A DNA stretch of 64,000 bases from Caballeronia arvi (lineage in GTDB: Bacteria; Pseudomonadota; Gammaproteobacteria; Burkholderiales; Burkholderiaceae). Under the pieces are notes generated by a model, which was given only the letters and a program-made list of their open reading frames with translations, was not told the origin of the DNA and made no database searches. The DNA lies in assembly GCF_001544695.2 (NCBI RefSeq), contig NZ_FCOM02000018.1, positions 62,001 through 126,000 on the forward strand. The letters are read 5' to 3'. This document shows, one piece after another, positions 16,069 through 25,248 of the stretch. The position numbers were made by a program, and so were the translations under genes. The stretch's first letter is position 1. The number at the start of each line of letters is the position of its first letter.

Positions 16069-17345
16069 CCGCGCCTTCATGGTTGCGCAGCGAAGCGGCG
16101 CGCGCCGAGCCATCGGGCACGCTCACGGGACCGCAGGCCCCGCCGTGGCACGTGCTGCTCGTCGACGACGCGCCCGAGATACACGAAGTCACCCGCCTCG
16201 TGCTCGCCGATGCCGCGTACTCGGGCAGGCCCGTCGAGCTTTCGAGCGCGCTTTCCGCCGCCGAAGCGCGCGCATATCTGGCCGCGCATTCGGGCACCGC
16301 GCTGATCCTGCTCGATGTCGTGATGGAAGCCGACGATGCCGGTCTCGAACTCGTGCGCCATATCCGCGACACGCTCGACGATCACGACGTGCAGATCATC
16401 CTGCGCACCGGGCAGCCCGGCATGGCGCCCGAGCGCGACGTCATCACGCGCTACGAGATCAACGGGTACTTCCTGAAGACCGAGCTGACCGCGCAAAAGC
16501 TGACGTCGGTCGTGGTGACGGGCTTGCGCACCTACGAGACGATCATGGCATTGCGCCGCGCTCAGACGCTTGCCATCGCGCCCGCGATCGACGACACCGA
16601 TGCGCCGATCGATCGCGAACGTGAGCGCGCGTTGCGCACGGATCTCGAAGCGGCGCTTCGTGCGGACACGTGGATCGTGCATGCGTTGCCGCAGATCGAT
16701 CTCGCATCGAATGCGCTCAGGGGTATCGAAATGCAGCCCGTGTGGGCGACGAAAGAAGGCGCGCTGTCGCCCGAACGGATCGCCGCGCTCACGGACGATG
16801 CCGCATTGCTGCTGGCGCTCGACAAGGCGATGCTGCACCGCGCCTGCATGCTCGCGCGCGAGTGCCACGACAGCGGCGAAGCGCCCGCGCCACGCATTTC
16901 GATGCCGCTCATGTCGAAGCATCTCGGCGACGAACCATTGATCGCGATGGTGCAGGCAGCGCTCGCCGAAGCGAACCTTCACGGCGACGCGCTCGATCTG
17001 CAGTTCAGCGGCGCCCTGCTCGACGCGCGACGCGAGGCCGCGCGCGCATTGCAGGCGCTGGGCGTATCGATCACGCTCGCGGACTTCGGTCTCGAACGCA
17101 TCTCGCTTCCCGATCTTCAGGCACTGCGGCCGAATCGCATCAAGATTCACTCGAAGTTCGTCAGCGACGTCGCGCATCAGCACGAGCGCGCGGTCGTCGC
17201 ACGCGCGATCGTCGCGCTCGCGCATACGCTCGGCGTCAGTGCGATCGCCGATGGCGTCGCGGACAGCGAAGACCTGCAGTTCTTCCGCTGGGAAGGCTGC
17301 GATCTCGGGCAAGGCGATGCGCTCGCGATTGCGCGGCGCGTGTGA
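16065..17345 (+). CDS. Response regulator with degenerate EAL domain
   Basis: 426 residues. An N-terminal receiver domain (about 28-170) contains the acidic pair VDD and the phospho-acceptor Asp84 in LILLDVVM; GLELVRHIR and LRTGQPG resemble receivers that pair with DUF3369. Residues about 190-426 have the fold signature of an EAL phosphodiesterase, but key motifs are lost: E-x-L-x-R reads EMQPV, DDFGTG reads ADFGLE, and the EGVE motif reads DGVA; only the lysine in IKIHSKFV persists. It is therefore probably a non-catalytic output or binding domain. The gene overlaps the NCS1-kinase gene by 4 bases and is its evident partner. Confidence 0.85.
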   Translation: MTAPSWLRSEAARAEPSGTLTGPQAPPWHVLLVDDAPEIHEVTRLVLADAAYSGRPVELSSALSAAEARAYLAAHSGTALILLDVVMEADDAGLELVRHIRDTLDDHDVQIILRTGQPGMAPERDVITRYEINGYFLKTELTAQKLTSVVVTGLRTYETIMALRRAQTLAIAPAIDDTDAPIDRERERALRTDLEAALRADTWIVHALPQIDLASNALRGIEMQPVWATKEGALSPERIAALTDDAALLLALDKAMLHRACMLARECHDSGEAPAPRISMPLMSKHLGDEPLIAMVQAALAEANLHGDALDLQFSGALLDARREAARALQALGVSITLADFGLERISLPDLQALRPNRIKIHSKFVSDVAHQHERAVVARAIVALAHTLGVSAIADGVADSEDLQFFRWEGCDLGQGDALAIARRV

Positions 17346-17346
17346 T

Positions 17347-18078
17347 TCATTGATGCACGCTCTGCGCCAGTGCGCGCAGGAGTGCCGCGCCGTCGCCGCT
17401 CCACGCGCTGCCGTGCATGCAGGCGAGCGTCGTCGGTTCGAGTGCGGCGAGGCGCTCGAACATCGCGTCGGCGTTTCGCGTATGCGAGAAGTAATCCATG
17501 CTAAGTCGGAACGATTCGCTCGGGCCCAGAATGTCGGAGGTGGTGAGCGGCGGCAACGTCGCGCCGCCCTGCGTAAAGAGATCGCCGCATAGCAGCGTGC
17601 TCGTGCGCTCTTCCATCAAAAAGCCGCATTCCCACGCGTGCGGAAGATGCGGCGTGTCGAACCATCGCACGGTGTGACGGCCGAGGCTCATGGCTTGCTC
17701 GTCGGCCAGCGCGACGGGCGCGCGATCCGCCAGATCGGTGATGGACACCATCGCCGCGATCGTGCCGCAGAGCGGCGCGGCATCCGGCGCGATGGCGAGC
17801 CACTCGTTGAGCGAACCGCATTCGTCCGCTTCGACATGCGAGAACGCGAGGTAGCGCAGCGTTGCCGGGTCCATGACGCTCGCGACCGCTTCACGCACCA
17901 GCGCGAACATCTTGCGCGGCCCGGTGTGGAACAGGAGCGGCGCGTCGTCGACGATCAGGTATTGATTGAATGAAAAGCCGCCCGCGTCGCCGGGCAGCAT
18001 GACGGGCGTATTGATGCGATACACGCCATCGGCGATTTCCGCGACGTTCGTGCCGGACTGCGAGTTCGTGGTGATCAT
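17347..18078 (-). CDS. MBL-fold diiron protein (ODP/flavodiiron-like)
   Basis: 243 residues of the metallo-beta-lactamase fold, of the oxygen-binding diiron (ODP) or flavodiiron type without a flavodoxin domain. The diiron ligands are visible: H-x-E-x-D in FSHVEADE, a His in TPHLPH, an Asp in LLCGDLF and a His in ACMHGSAW. ODP of Treponema binds oxygen in chemotaxis; other relatives are oxygen or NO reductases with separate flavodoxins. There is no signal peptide. The gene converges on the response regulator gene with 1 base between stops. The physiological role is not evident from the neighbours. Confidence 0.85.
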   Translation of the reverse strand: MITTNSQSGTNVAEIADGVYRINTPVMLPGDAGGFSFNQYLIVDDAPLLFHTGPRKMFALVREAVASVMDPATLRYLAFSHVEADECGSLNEWLAIAPDAAPLCGTIAAMVSITDLADRAPVALADEQAMSLGRHTVRWFDTPHLPHAWECGFLMEERTSTLLCGDLFTQGGATLPPLTTSDILGPSESFRLSMDYFSHTRNADAMFERLAALEPTTLACMHGSAWSGDGAALLRALAQSVHQ

Positions 18079-18096
18079 GGGCGTGTTCCGGTGGAG

Positions 18097-18849
18097 TCAT
18101 GCCTTGCGCGAAAGCCGGAACCATTCGTCGAATCCGATGCGGCCGAGACGCGCGTCGCCGAGCGGCACGAGCGACTTTTCTTCGACGATACCGCCGAAGT
18201 AACGCGCCTGCGGATCGCGCACGACTTCGCGCTTGTCGCCGGCCGCCTTCAGATAGCGTGCGACGATTTCATCGAAAGGCGCGCGCTCCGGCCCCGCGAT
18301 TTCGACGATGCCGTTATGCGGTTCTTCGAGCGCGATGCCAGCGACGAACGCGGCGACATCGTCGGCCGCGATGGGCTGGAACAGGCCCGGCGAAACCCGC
18401 ACGGTGTTCCCTTGCGCGGCGGAATCCGCGATGCCGCCGAGGAATTCAAGGAACTGCGTCGAACGGATGATCGTGAACGGAATGCCGGACGCCTCGATCA
18501 GTTTTTCCTGCGCGACCTTGGCGCGGAAATAGCCGTTTTCGGGCGTGCGGTCGGTGCCGACGATCGACAGTGCGACATGATGCCGGACGCCCGCCTCCGC
18601 CTCGGCCGCGTGTAGGTTCCGGCCCGACGTTTCGAAGAACCGCAGCACGGCTTCGTCTTCGAATGACGGCGAATTGGCGAGGTCGATCACGACCTGCGCG
18701 CCGGCGAGACATTCCTTGAGTCCTTCGCCGGTGAGCGTGTTGACGCCGCTTTTCGGCGACGCAGCGATGACGTCATGCCCGGACTGACGCAGAATGGCCG
18801 CAGTCTTCGAACCGATCAGCCCGGTACCGCCGATGATAACGATCTTCAT
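18097..18849 (-). CDS. NmrA-like NAD(P)-binding protein
   Basis: 250 residues. An N-terminal Rossmann motif MKIVIIGGTGLIGSKT and the atypical-SDR features of NmrA/HSCARG proteins (TIIRSTQFLEFL, IAADDVAAFV) are present, without the YxxxK pair of classical SDRs. Such proteins bind NAD(P)H and may act as redox sensors or quinone reductases. The start at 18849 follows an AGGGTC site; the upstream in-frame extension is rejected. It lies 18 bases upstream of the MBL gene on the same strand and may be co-transcribed with it. Confidence 0.85.
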   Translation of the reverse strand: MKIVIIGGTGLIGSKTAAILRQSGHDVIAASPKSGVNTLTGEGLKECLAGAQVVIDLANSPSFEDEAVLRFFETSGRNLHAAEAEAGVRHHVALSIVGTDRTPENGYFRAKVAQEKLIEASGIPFTIIRSTQFLEFLGGIADSAAQGNTVRVSPGLFQPIAADDVAAFVAGIALEEPHNGIVEIAGPERAPFDEIVARYLKAAGDKREVVRDPQARYFGGIVEEKSLVPLGDARLGRIGFDEWFRLSRKA

Positions 18850-19100
18850 GATTGACCCTCCGTCGTCGATGGTTGAATGCACATCATCAAAACATAGACG
18901 TTCCACGGGAAAATGGAAAATCGAGTTGAAAGACGGCGGTAATTGGGGAGTCAACTACTGAAGCGATGCGATAAACACGAGGCGATTCAACCTGGCGATC
19001 GAATCCGGGAGACGATCACGACGACAATTATTCAAATCGATTTCTACAGCGCATTAGGCGACATCTACAAGATGGTCGACACGTGGGGGCCGACGTCCCC

Positions 19101-20012
19101 TCAAATAGCAATAGCCCGGACCCGCCGCGACGCCGCGCGCATACGTCTGCATTTCTGCTCCTCCAGCCATTGCAGCGATGCCTGCACGACTTCAGGCGGA
19201 ACCGCGTTGAACGATGCACTGCGGATCAGGGTTTCGCTCGCGGCAATGTCGTTGAATTGCCCCAGCTTGTTCTGCACGGACGTCAGGTCCTTGATGGTGC
19301 GGCCGTGACCGCCTTTGATCACCGGCTGAAAGAACTCCAGCAGATATCGGAGTTTCTTGCCCGCCTTGCGGACATCGTGAAGATGTTCTTCGTGCGCCGT
19401 TTCATTGCGTGCTGCGCGCCTGCTGCGCTTTTGAAGCGCGCGCTGCGCGAGCCGGACTCTCTTTTCGGCGAACGCGCGAATGGGCAGATCGTTGCAACGC
19501 GAGTGCAGCGTGGATTGCGCGCGAAGCAGGACATCGTTCAGAAATGCCTCGACATCATCGCTCTTGATCATCGTCTGGCTATGCACCACCGCTTGTGCGC
19601 GCTTTTCGCGCGCAGCGTCCACGAGCAGTTCGATCGAGGCACCCGATTCCTGCGCGGCTTTCAGCAGATCGCCCGCAATGTCCCAGTCACGCGTTCCGCC
19701 TGCCACCGCAGCAAGACGCTTGAATTCCTCGATGGCTTGCGCCGTCGCTTCTTCTCCGAGGTAAGGGGAATACGCCCAATACAAGGCACGAAGCTTTCGG
19801 AATGCCACACGGAGTTGATGAAAACCCTCGGCATCGCTCGTACTGGATAGCTCTCTCGCTCTTTGCACTGCCTCGCTGACGACCGGCGTCGCCAGTGCCG
19901 AGAAAGTACTCGCGATGGAACTCGTTTTTGAAAGTGATGAACCAGCCGGCCGCCGGTCGATCTTGAAGAGTGTGGTTGGTCGCGGCAAGCGCCAGTCACC
20001 ATCCATATCCAT
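19101..20012 (-). CDS. CHAD domain protein
   Basis: 303 residues. A conserved histidine alpha-helical (CHAD) domain fills residues about 50-300. The basic helices characteristic of the family are visible (FHQLRVAFRKLRALYWAYSP and LHDVRKAGKKLRYLLEFF), with surface His/Arg/Lys that in studied members bind polyphosphate. No CYTH triphosphatase domain is fused. The ATG at 20012 has an AGAGG site 5 bases upstream; a start 19 codons earlier is less likely. GC content here looks lower than in the rest of the window. Confidence 0.88.
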   Translation of the reverse strand: MDMDGDWRLPRPTTLFKIDRRPAGSSLSKTSSIASTFSALATPVVSEAVQRARELSSTSDAEGFHQLRVAFRKLRALYWAYSPYLGEEATAQAIEEFKRLAAVAGGTRDWDIAGDLLKAAQESGASIELLVDAAREKRAQAVVHSQTMIKSDDVEAFLNDVLLRAQSTLHSRCNDLPIRAFAEKRVRLAQRALQKRSRRAARNETAHEEHLHDVRKAGKKLRYLLEFFQPVIKGGHGRTIKDLTSVQNKLGQFNDIAASETLIRSASFNAVPPEVVQASLQWLEEQKCRRMRAASRRVRAIAI

Positions 20013-20258
20013 GTGGGCCTCTGGTCGGACGAGAAATGAGTTTTGCCCAGACCATAACATATTGGTCATCGTCCGCCCGTTCTATATGACGCTTTGATGA
20101 AACGCTTTCGGAGTGTGGCGCGTATGCCGCTTTTGATTTGCGACATCACCGCGCCACGGCTCTTCTGTATTAGCATATCCGGCTAATCAAGCACTGCCCG
20201 ATACGCTGGCGCTCCGAGCGCGCCTCGAGAATACCTAGAACATAAGTGGGAGATCGGT

Positions 20259-20627
20259 TTGAAAAAACGCGCCACCGTGATCTGTCGCCGAGGCAAGCGA
20301 ATTCTTCTGGTCGCACGCAGTCAGTCGAAATGGGCCTTGCCGGGCGGAATACTCAAGCGCGGAGAACAACTCACGGCCGCCGCGCTCCGGGAACTCAAGG
20401 AAGAAACGCGGCTCGCCGGAAAGTCGGCAAAATACCTGTTCGATTTCCGTGGCAAGCAAAAACATCATCACGTATTTGCCTGCGACATCCCTGATCGCGC
20501 CAAAGCTCGCCCGAGCAACGAGATAGCCAAGTGCCGCTGGGTTCATCTCGACGACATTGCCCGCCTCATGACCAGCGGGCCGACGACGGATATCGTGAAG
20601 CTCGTGAATCAGCGGCGCAGGAAATAG
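20259..20627 (+). CDS. Nudix hydrolase (TTG start)
   Basis: 122 residues. The Nudix box is intact (GG...RGE...AALRELKEET), so it should hydrolyse a nucleoside diphosphate linked to another group; the substrate is unknown. The start codon is TTG at 20259, preceded by GGGAGA at a suitable distance; no in-frame ATG fits. It is divergent from the CHAD gene across 246 bases. If CHAD binds polyphosphate, a Nudix enzyme acting on diphosphates is a fitting neighbour, but nothing in the sequence proves a link. Confidence 0.88.
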   Translation: MKKRATVICRRGKRILLVARSQSKWALPGGILKRGEQLTAAALRELKEETRLAGKSAKYLFDFRGKQKHHHVFACDIPDRAKARPSNEIAKCRWVHLDDIARLMTSGPTTDIVKLVNQRRRK

Positions 20628-20630
20628 CCG

Positions 20631-21545
20631 TCAAAACTCCCGCAACGTCAGCTCGACGTGTTTCAGCCTGCGCACCATGCGCTCGACGAATTCGCCCGTC
20701 ACGTGCGGCAGTGCGCGCTGATTGGGAATGATGATGCCGACCGTCAGTTCGTTGACGTTCTCGTCGTCGATGGGGCGCCACATCACATCGCCGCGCGAGA
20801 GTTCATCGAGAAACGCGAGCTTCGAAAAGAACGAAATGCCGCGCCCGGAAGCGATGAGCCGCTTGAGCAGCGTCGTCGAATTGCACGTGACGCTCGGCGC
20901 CAGCGATTCCCAGAAAGCCGGAAAGTCGTTGCTCGTCACGCCCTGTATCGGCGAGCGGCCTTCGAGGCGCAGGAACGCATGATGCCGGCATTCGTCGAAC
21001 GTGATGCGCTCCTTCTTCGCGAGCGGATGCGACGACGCCATCACGACGCCCGGCGGCAAGGGCACTTCGGTCACGACATCGAGCCCGGCGGGCAGCTTCG
21101 TAATGTAGGTGATGCCTACATCGTATTCGCCGCTCAGCACGCGCATCGGAACGTCGTGCGGCGGCACGGCCGCGATCGAATACGTGACCGCCGGATACGC
21201 ATCCGAAAACTCTTCGACCGTCGCCGGCAGAAAATCGACGAACAGCGAATCCATCGCCACCACGGATACGTGTCCCTTGCGCTCGCCCTTCAGTTCGTCG
21301 AGCTCGCTGCGCATCAGGTGGAAGTCGTTCAGCGTGCCGCGAATGTGCTGCAAGACGCGCTCGCCCGCCGCGTTGAGGCGAATGCCGCTGGGCAGGCGGT
21401 CGAAGAGTTCGGTGCCCATCTCCGATTCGAGCTTGAGTATCTGCCGGTTCACCGCGCTCGATGCGACATAGAGGTTCTGCGCGGCCTTGCGGATCGATCC
21501 GCACCGCGCGACCTCGACGAAATACCTCAATACGTTCGCGTGCAT
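20631..21545 (-). CDS. LysR family transcriptional regulator
   Basis: 304 residues. The N-terminal helix-turn-helix (LRYFVEVARCGSIRKAAQNL, YVASSAVNRQILKLE) is followed by a periplasmic-binding-like effector domain. Unusually for LysR genes it is not divergent from its target: it is the last gene of the minus-strand ABC/CoA operon, starting 9 bases after the ferredoxin stop. The effector is probably the transported compound or its CoA ester (inference). Confidence 0.9.
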   Translation of the reverse strand: MHANVLRYFVEVARCGSIRKAAQNLYVASSAVNRQILKLESEMGTELFDRLPSGIRLNAAGERVLQHIRGTLNDFHLMRSELDELKGERKGHVSVVAMDSLFVDFLPATVEEFSDAYPAVTYSIAAVPPHDVPMRVLSGEYDVGITYITKLPAGLDVVTEVPLPPGVVMASSHPLAKKERITFDECRHHAFLRLEGRSPIQGVTSNDFPAFWESLAPSVTCNSTTLLKRLIASGRGISFFSKLAFLDELSRGDVMWRPIDDENVNELTVGIIIPNQRALPHVTGEFVERMVRRLKHVELTLREF

Positions 21546-21554
21546 CTCCTGCCC

Positions 21555-21890
21555 TCAGTTCGGCACCCGCGCCGGCCATGACATGACCACGGGATGATCG
21601 AAGGCTACCTTGCCGACGTCCGATGCGCCACCCGGCGAACCTAGCGCGCTCACGTCCGCATCGAAGAACGCGCGATTCACCGCCGCAAACTCCGCTTCGG
21701 CTTGCGGCAGTTCCTCTTCGTGATAGATGGCCTCGGTCGGGCACACCGACACGCACACGCCGCAGTTGATGCATTCCTCCGGATGGATATACAGCGTGCG
21801 CCCGCCTTCGTAAATGCAATCGACCGGACAGCACTGCACGCAGGCGCCGTCCTTCACGTCGATGCAAGGCGATCCGATCACATAAGCCAT
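21555..21890 (-). CDS. 7Fe (3Fe-4S/4Fe-4S) ferredoxin
   Basis: 111 residues of the FdxA type. The clusters are CIDVKDGACVQCCPVDC, in which replacement of a canonical Cys suggests a [3Fe-4S] site, and CINCGVCVSVCP for a [4Fe-4S] cluster; YEGGRTLYIHPEEC between them is diagnostic. The ATG at 21890 follows GGAGGGG and overlaps the stop of the enoyl-CoA hydratase gene (ATGA). The last 55 residues, rich in acidic and hydrophobic residues, are also usual in this family. It probably serves the FAD oxidoreductase of the same operon. Confidence 0.92.
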   Translation of the reverse strand: MAYVIGSPCIDVKDGACVQCCPVDCIYEGGRTLYIHPEECINCGVCVSVCPTEAIYHEEELPQAEAEFAAVNRAFFDADVSALGSPGGASDVGKVAFDHPVVMSWPARVPN

Positions 21891-22663
21891 CAGCGTCCCC
21901 TCCATTGCGGCTTGCGCTTCTCCTGAAACGCGCGCACGCCTTCATGCGCGTCGTCGGATTGCAGCGCGCTCACGAGCGCGGGCAGCCTCAACGCCTGCGC
22001 CTCGCTTGCCGAAAGCGTCGACGTGCGCCGCACGACCTGCTTGATCGCCTGCACCGAGAGCGGCGCACAGGCGAGCACACCGTCGACCCAGCGCTCGACC
22101 GCAGCGTCCAGTTCGGCGCGCGGCACGACTTCGTTGACGAGGCCCATCGCGAGCGCATCGCGTGCGGAGATGCGGCGGCCGGTCATCAGCATCGCCATGG
22201 CCTGTCGATACGGAATCTGCCGCTGCAGCAGCGTCATGCCGCCGTCGAGCGGCATGCGTCCGACGAGCGCCTCGGGCAAGCCGAAGCTCGCTTCCTCGCA
22301 CGCGATGACGAGATCGCAGCCGAGCACCATCTCGAAGCCGCCGCCGAGCGCATAGCCGTTCACGCGGGCGATCACCGGCACGTTCAGCGTCTCGCGCAGC
22401 GCGATGCCGCCGAAGCCGCCGGGACGCGGCGCGGCCCAGTATTCGAGGCCGCTCATCGACGGGTTCTTCAGGTCCGCGCCGACGCAGAACGCGCGCTCGC
22501 CCTCGCCCGTCAGCACGACGACGCGCACGTCGCGGTTATGTTCGAGCTCGGCCCAGATGCGCTGCAACTCGCTTTCCGTTTGCAGGTCGACGGCGTTGAG
22601 CGCCTCGGGTCGCGCGAGCGTGACGGTGGCGACGTGTCGATCGATGACGAGGCGCACGCTCAT
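21890..22663 (-). CDS. Enoyl-CoA hydratase/isomerase family protein
   Basis: 257 residues of the crotonase superfamily. Oxyanion-hole segments FCVGADLK and NGYALGGGFEMVLGCDLV are present. Both glutamates used by hydratases can be placed (GGFEM and LPEALVGRMP), so hydratase activity is plausible. It overlaps the CoA-transferase gene upstream by 4 bases and the ferredoxin gene downstream by 1. In context it should act on the CoA ester made by that transferase. Confidence 0.92.
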   Translation of the reverse strand: MSVRLVIDRHVATVTLARPEALNAVDLQTESELQRIWAELEHNRDVRVVVLTGEGERAFCVGADLKNPSMSGLEYWAAPRPGGFGGIALRETLNVPVIARVNGYALGGGFEMVLGCDLVIACEEASFGLPEALVGRMPLDGGMTLLQRQIPYRQAMAMLMTGRRISARDALAMGLVNEVVPRAELDAAVERWVDGVLACAPLSVQAIKQVVRRTSTLSASEAQALRLPALVSALQSDDAHEGVRAFQEKRKPQWRGR

Positions 22664-23829
22664 ACGGCCTCCGTCGTCGTGACGCCGAGAATTTCGACCG
22701 TATGTTGTCCGAGCCGCGGCGGCGCGCGGCGCAGCGTGACGGGCGCATTCGACAATTCGATCGGACTGCCTATCAAACGTACCGTCTGCCCTTCGCCATC
22801 GCCTGCCATGATGAGTCCGTTATGCAGCGTCTGCGGATCGACGAGCGCCTCGCGCAGATCGCGCACCGGCGCACACAGCAAGTCCTGTTCTTCGAGCCGC
22901 GCGAGCCAGAACTCGCGGCTGTCGCTCGCGAAGCGCTCGCGAAGGACGCGCTGCAATTCGGCCTTGTGCGCGAACTGCTGGTTCAGGTTGCAAAAGCGCG
23001 GATCGATGGACATGTCTTCGATCTGCAAGGCCGCGCAGATATCGCGCAGCGGATTCGCCTTGAATGCGCCGACCAGCACGAGCGGCCCGGTCGTCGTATC
23101 GAAGACGCCCGAGAGCGGCATCGCGGCCCAGTTCACTTCGGAGTCGGCCATCATGATCATCGCGGCTTCCTGCATCTGCATCGCGAGCATCGAGTTATAG
23201 AGCGACACGTTGACCTTTTGCCCCTCGCCCGTGCGTTCGCGATGCAGGAGCGCGAGCAGGATGCCCTGCACCATGTGCATGCCCGCCGAGTAATCCGCGA
23301 GCGCGGTCGGATAGACCGAGATGGGCAGCGATTCATCCGCGCGGCGCGCCATCACGCCGCTCATCGCCTGGGCGAGCACATCCTGACCGCCTTTGTGCGC
23401 ATACGGACCGGTCTCGCCAAAGCCCGTGCCGACCGCATAGATGATGCGCGGATTCAGCGCGCGGCAGTCTTCGTAGCCAATGCCGAGCCGGTCCATGACG
23501 CCCGCGCGAAAATTGTTGACGACGACATCCGCGTCCGCGATCAGCGCCTTCAACGCTTCCATCTGCGATGCATCGCGCAGATCGAGCGCGACGCTGCGCT
23601 TGTTGCGATTCAGGCTGCAGAAGATCGGGTTATCGGCTCCCGCCACCGGCTCGAACGTCGAGCGGCTCAGATCGCCCGCGCCATGCCGCTCGACCTTGAC
23701 GACATCCGCGCCGTAGTCGGCGAGCATCTGCGTGCAGACAGGGCCCATCATCACTTGCGTGAGATCGATCACGCGCACGCCAGTCAGTGGAAGCTCGTGT
23801 TTCTTCATCTTGTTCTCCGTGTTGCTCAT
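22660..23829 (-). CDS. CaiB/BaiF family (class III) CoA-transferase
   Basis: 389 residues. Typical features are the N-terminal LTGVRVIDLTQVMMGP, YGADVVKVE, SLNRNKRSVALDL and the catalytic-Asp region KGGQDVLAQAMSG. Class III enzymes move CoA between carboxylates through an aspartyl-CoA intermediate. The ATG at 23829 overlaps the stop of the FAD oxidoreductase gene by 4 bases; the long upstream open frame is antisense noise. It probably activates the imported acid, or a product of it, as a CoA ester. Confidence 0.93.
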   Translation of the reverse strand: MSNTENKMKKHELPLTGVRVIDLTQVMMGPVCTQMLADYGADVVKVERHGAGDLSRSTFEPVAGADNPIFCSLNRNKRSVALDLRDASQMEALKALIADADVVVNNFRAGVMDRLGIGYEDCRALNPRIIYAVGTGFGETGPYAHKGGQDVLAQAMSGVMARRADESLPISVYPTALADYSAGMHMVQGILLALLHRERTGEGQKVNVSLYNSMLAMQMQEAAMIMMADSEVNWAAMPLSGVFDTTTGPLVLVGAFKANPLRDICAALQIEDMSIDPRFCNLNQQFAHKAELQRVLRERFASDSREFWLARLEEQDLLCAPVRDLREALVDPQTLHNGLIMAGDGEGQTVRLIGSPIELSNAPVTLRRAPPRLGQHTVEILGVTTTEAV

Positions 23830-25211
23830 GCTGCTTCTCTCGTTTGCACATGCATCGCGAGCGGCGGAATGTCTGCGTTGCGTCCGCTTTGATCGCCCGG
23901 GTCCGCGCCCTGCGCGCGCAGCGTTTTCTGCAGCGCGGGCACGTCGACGTCGCGCACACTCACGCCCGCGCTCAGCGCGAGCGCCGCCGCGACGCCTGCC
24001 GCCTCGCCCATCGCCATGCACGGCGGGATTTCGCGCGACATCTTCTGTGCCTGCGACGTCGCCGAATAATGGCGGCCCGCGACGAGCAGGTTGTCGATCT
24101 CCTTCGGCAGCAGCACGCGATACGGCATGTAGTAATCGCGGCCGCGCGCAATGCTGTCGGTAAAGCGCGTGCGTTGCGCGAGGTCTTCCTTCGTCATGAC
24201 GTATTCGCCTTGCAGAAGGCGCGTCTGACGCACGCCGGTCTGCGGCGCGACATCGATCACGTAGCAGTTCTCGAAGCCCGGCAGCTTGTCGCGCGCGAAC
24301 TCGACGACCGCATGAATGTGCTTGCGTCCCTGCATCTCGGCGCGCGTCAGGTCTTCGGGCTTGAGGCCGTCGAGACCGGCCATGTGCGGGCAGTTGCACC
24401 ACACGACGCCCGGCAGCGGCGTCTTCAGCCACCAGTAGCCCCACGAGCCGCCGAGAATCCGCTTGATCTGACGATCGAGCGCGGCGAAGGCTTCCGGTTC
24501 TTCCGCTTCGAAGCGTTCGGCCGCTTCCGTATCGACGCCGCCGAGACGAAACACCGTCGTCGTGATGTAGCTGCCGCCGACATGCGGCACGCCCGCCGAT
24601 GCGGCAACATCGAGATCGCCGGTTGCGTCGATGACGACATCGGCGAGAATCGCTTCGCGCCCGTTCTTGGTTTCGCAGATCACGCCCTTGACCTTGCCGT
24701 CCTCGACGAGCGTGCGCGAGAACCACGAATGCAGCCGCAGCTCGATGCCGAGCGACTCGACCATTTCGAGCGCGACGCGCTTCATCGCATCGGGATCGAA
24801 GGCCGCCGCGAAGCAGACCGGATGCGGGTTTTTCTGGCTATGAAAATCGAACGTGCCCCAGCGTCCCCAGCGGCGGTACGCAGCCGGATCGTCGCCCCAT
24901 TCGTCCGCGCGCGGGAAGGTCGCCATCTTGCGCGCCGCCATGCGTTCGATGAAGGTCATGCACGTGCCGCGCACCGATATCTCTTGCAGATGGTTGTCCC
25001 ACATGTCGTCGAGCACGAGCACCATGCCGCCCGATGCAAGACCGCCGAGATGGTTGTAGCGTTCGAGCAGGATCACCTGCGCACCGTTGCGCGCCGCCGC
25101 GAGCGCCGCCGACAACCCCGCCGGCCCGCCGCCGACCACGACGACATTGGCCTGCGCCGCCACGCGCACATCGCGTGCGGGTTCCTGAATCCAGTCGCTG
25201 ATCATGTTCAT
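23826..25211 (-). CDS. FAD-dependent oxidoreductase
   Basis: 461 residues. The FAD-binding motif VVVGGGPAGLSAALAAARNG is at about 23-42, the second dinucleotide segment is VVIDATGDLDVAA, and the C-terminal flavin-contact motif is NLLVAGRHYSATSQAQ...MAMGEAAGVAAAL. It belongs to the FAD_oxidored family, whose members oxidise small polar substrates; the substrate here is unknown. It is encoded 37 bases downstream of the permease gene and overlaps the CoA-transferase gene, so it works with that pathway, probably passing electrons to the ferredoxin. Confidence 0.9.
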   Translation of the reverse strand: MNMISDWIQEPARDVRVAAQANVVVVGGGPAGLSAALAAARNGAQVILLERYNHLGGLASGGMVLVLDDMWDNHLQEISVRGTCMTFIERMAARKMATFPRADEWGDDPAAYRRWGRWGTFDFHSQKNPHPVCFAAAFDPDAMKRVALEMVESLGIELRLHSWFSRTLVEDGKVKGVICETKNGREAILADVVIDATGDLDVAASAGVPHVGGSYITTTVFRLGGVDTEAAERFEAEEPEAFAALDRQIKRILGGSWGYWWLKTPLPGVVWCNCPHMAGLDGLKPEDLTRAEMQGRKHIHAVVEFARDKLPGFENCYVIDVAPQTGVRQTRLLQGEYVMTKEDLAQRTRFTDSIARGRDYYMPYRVLLPKEIDNLLVAGRHYSATSQAQKMSREIPPCMAMGEAAGVAAALALSAGVSVRDVDVPALQKTLRAQGADPGDQSGRNADIPPLAMHVQTREAA

Positions 25212-25248
25212 TTCGTCTCCTGTGACGTTGGTTCGTGTCGTGTCGCGT

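Noticed and set aside
20169..20187. ATTAGC-N7-GCTAAT inverted repeat between the CHAD and Nudix genes
   Set aside because: Short arms in an AT-richer gap and no nearby regulator; too weak to call.
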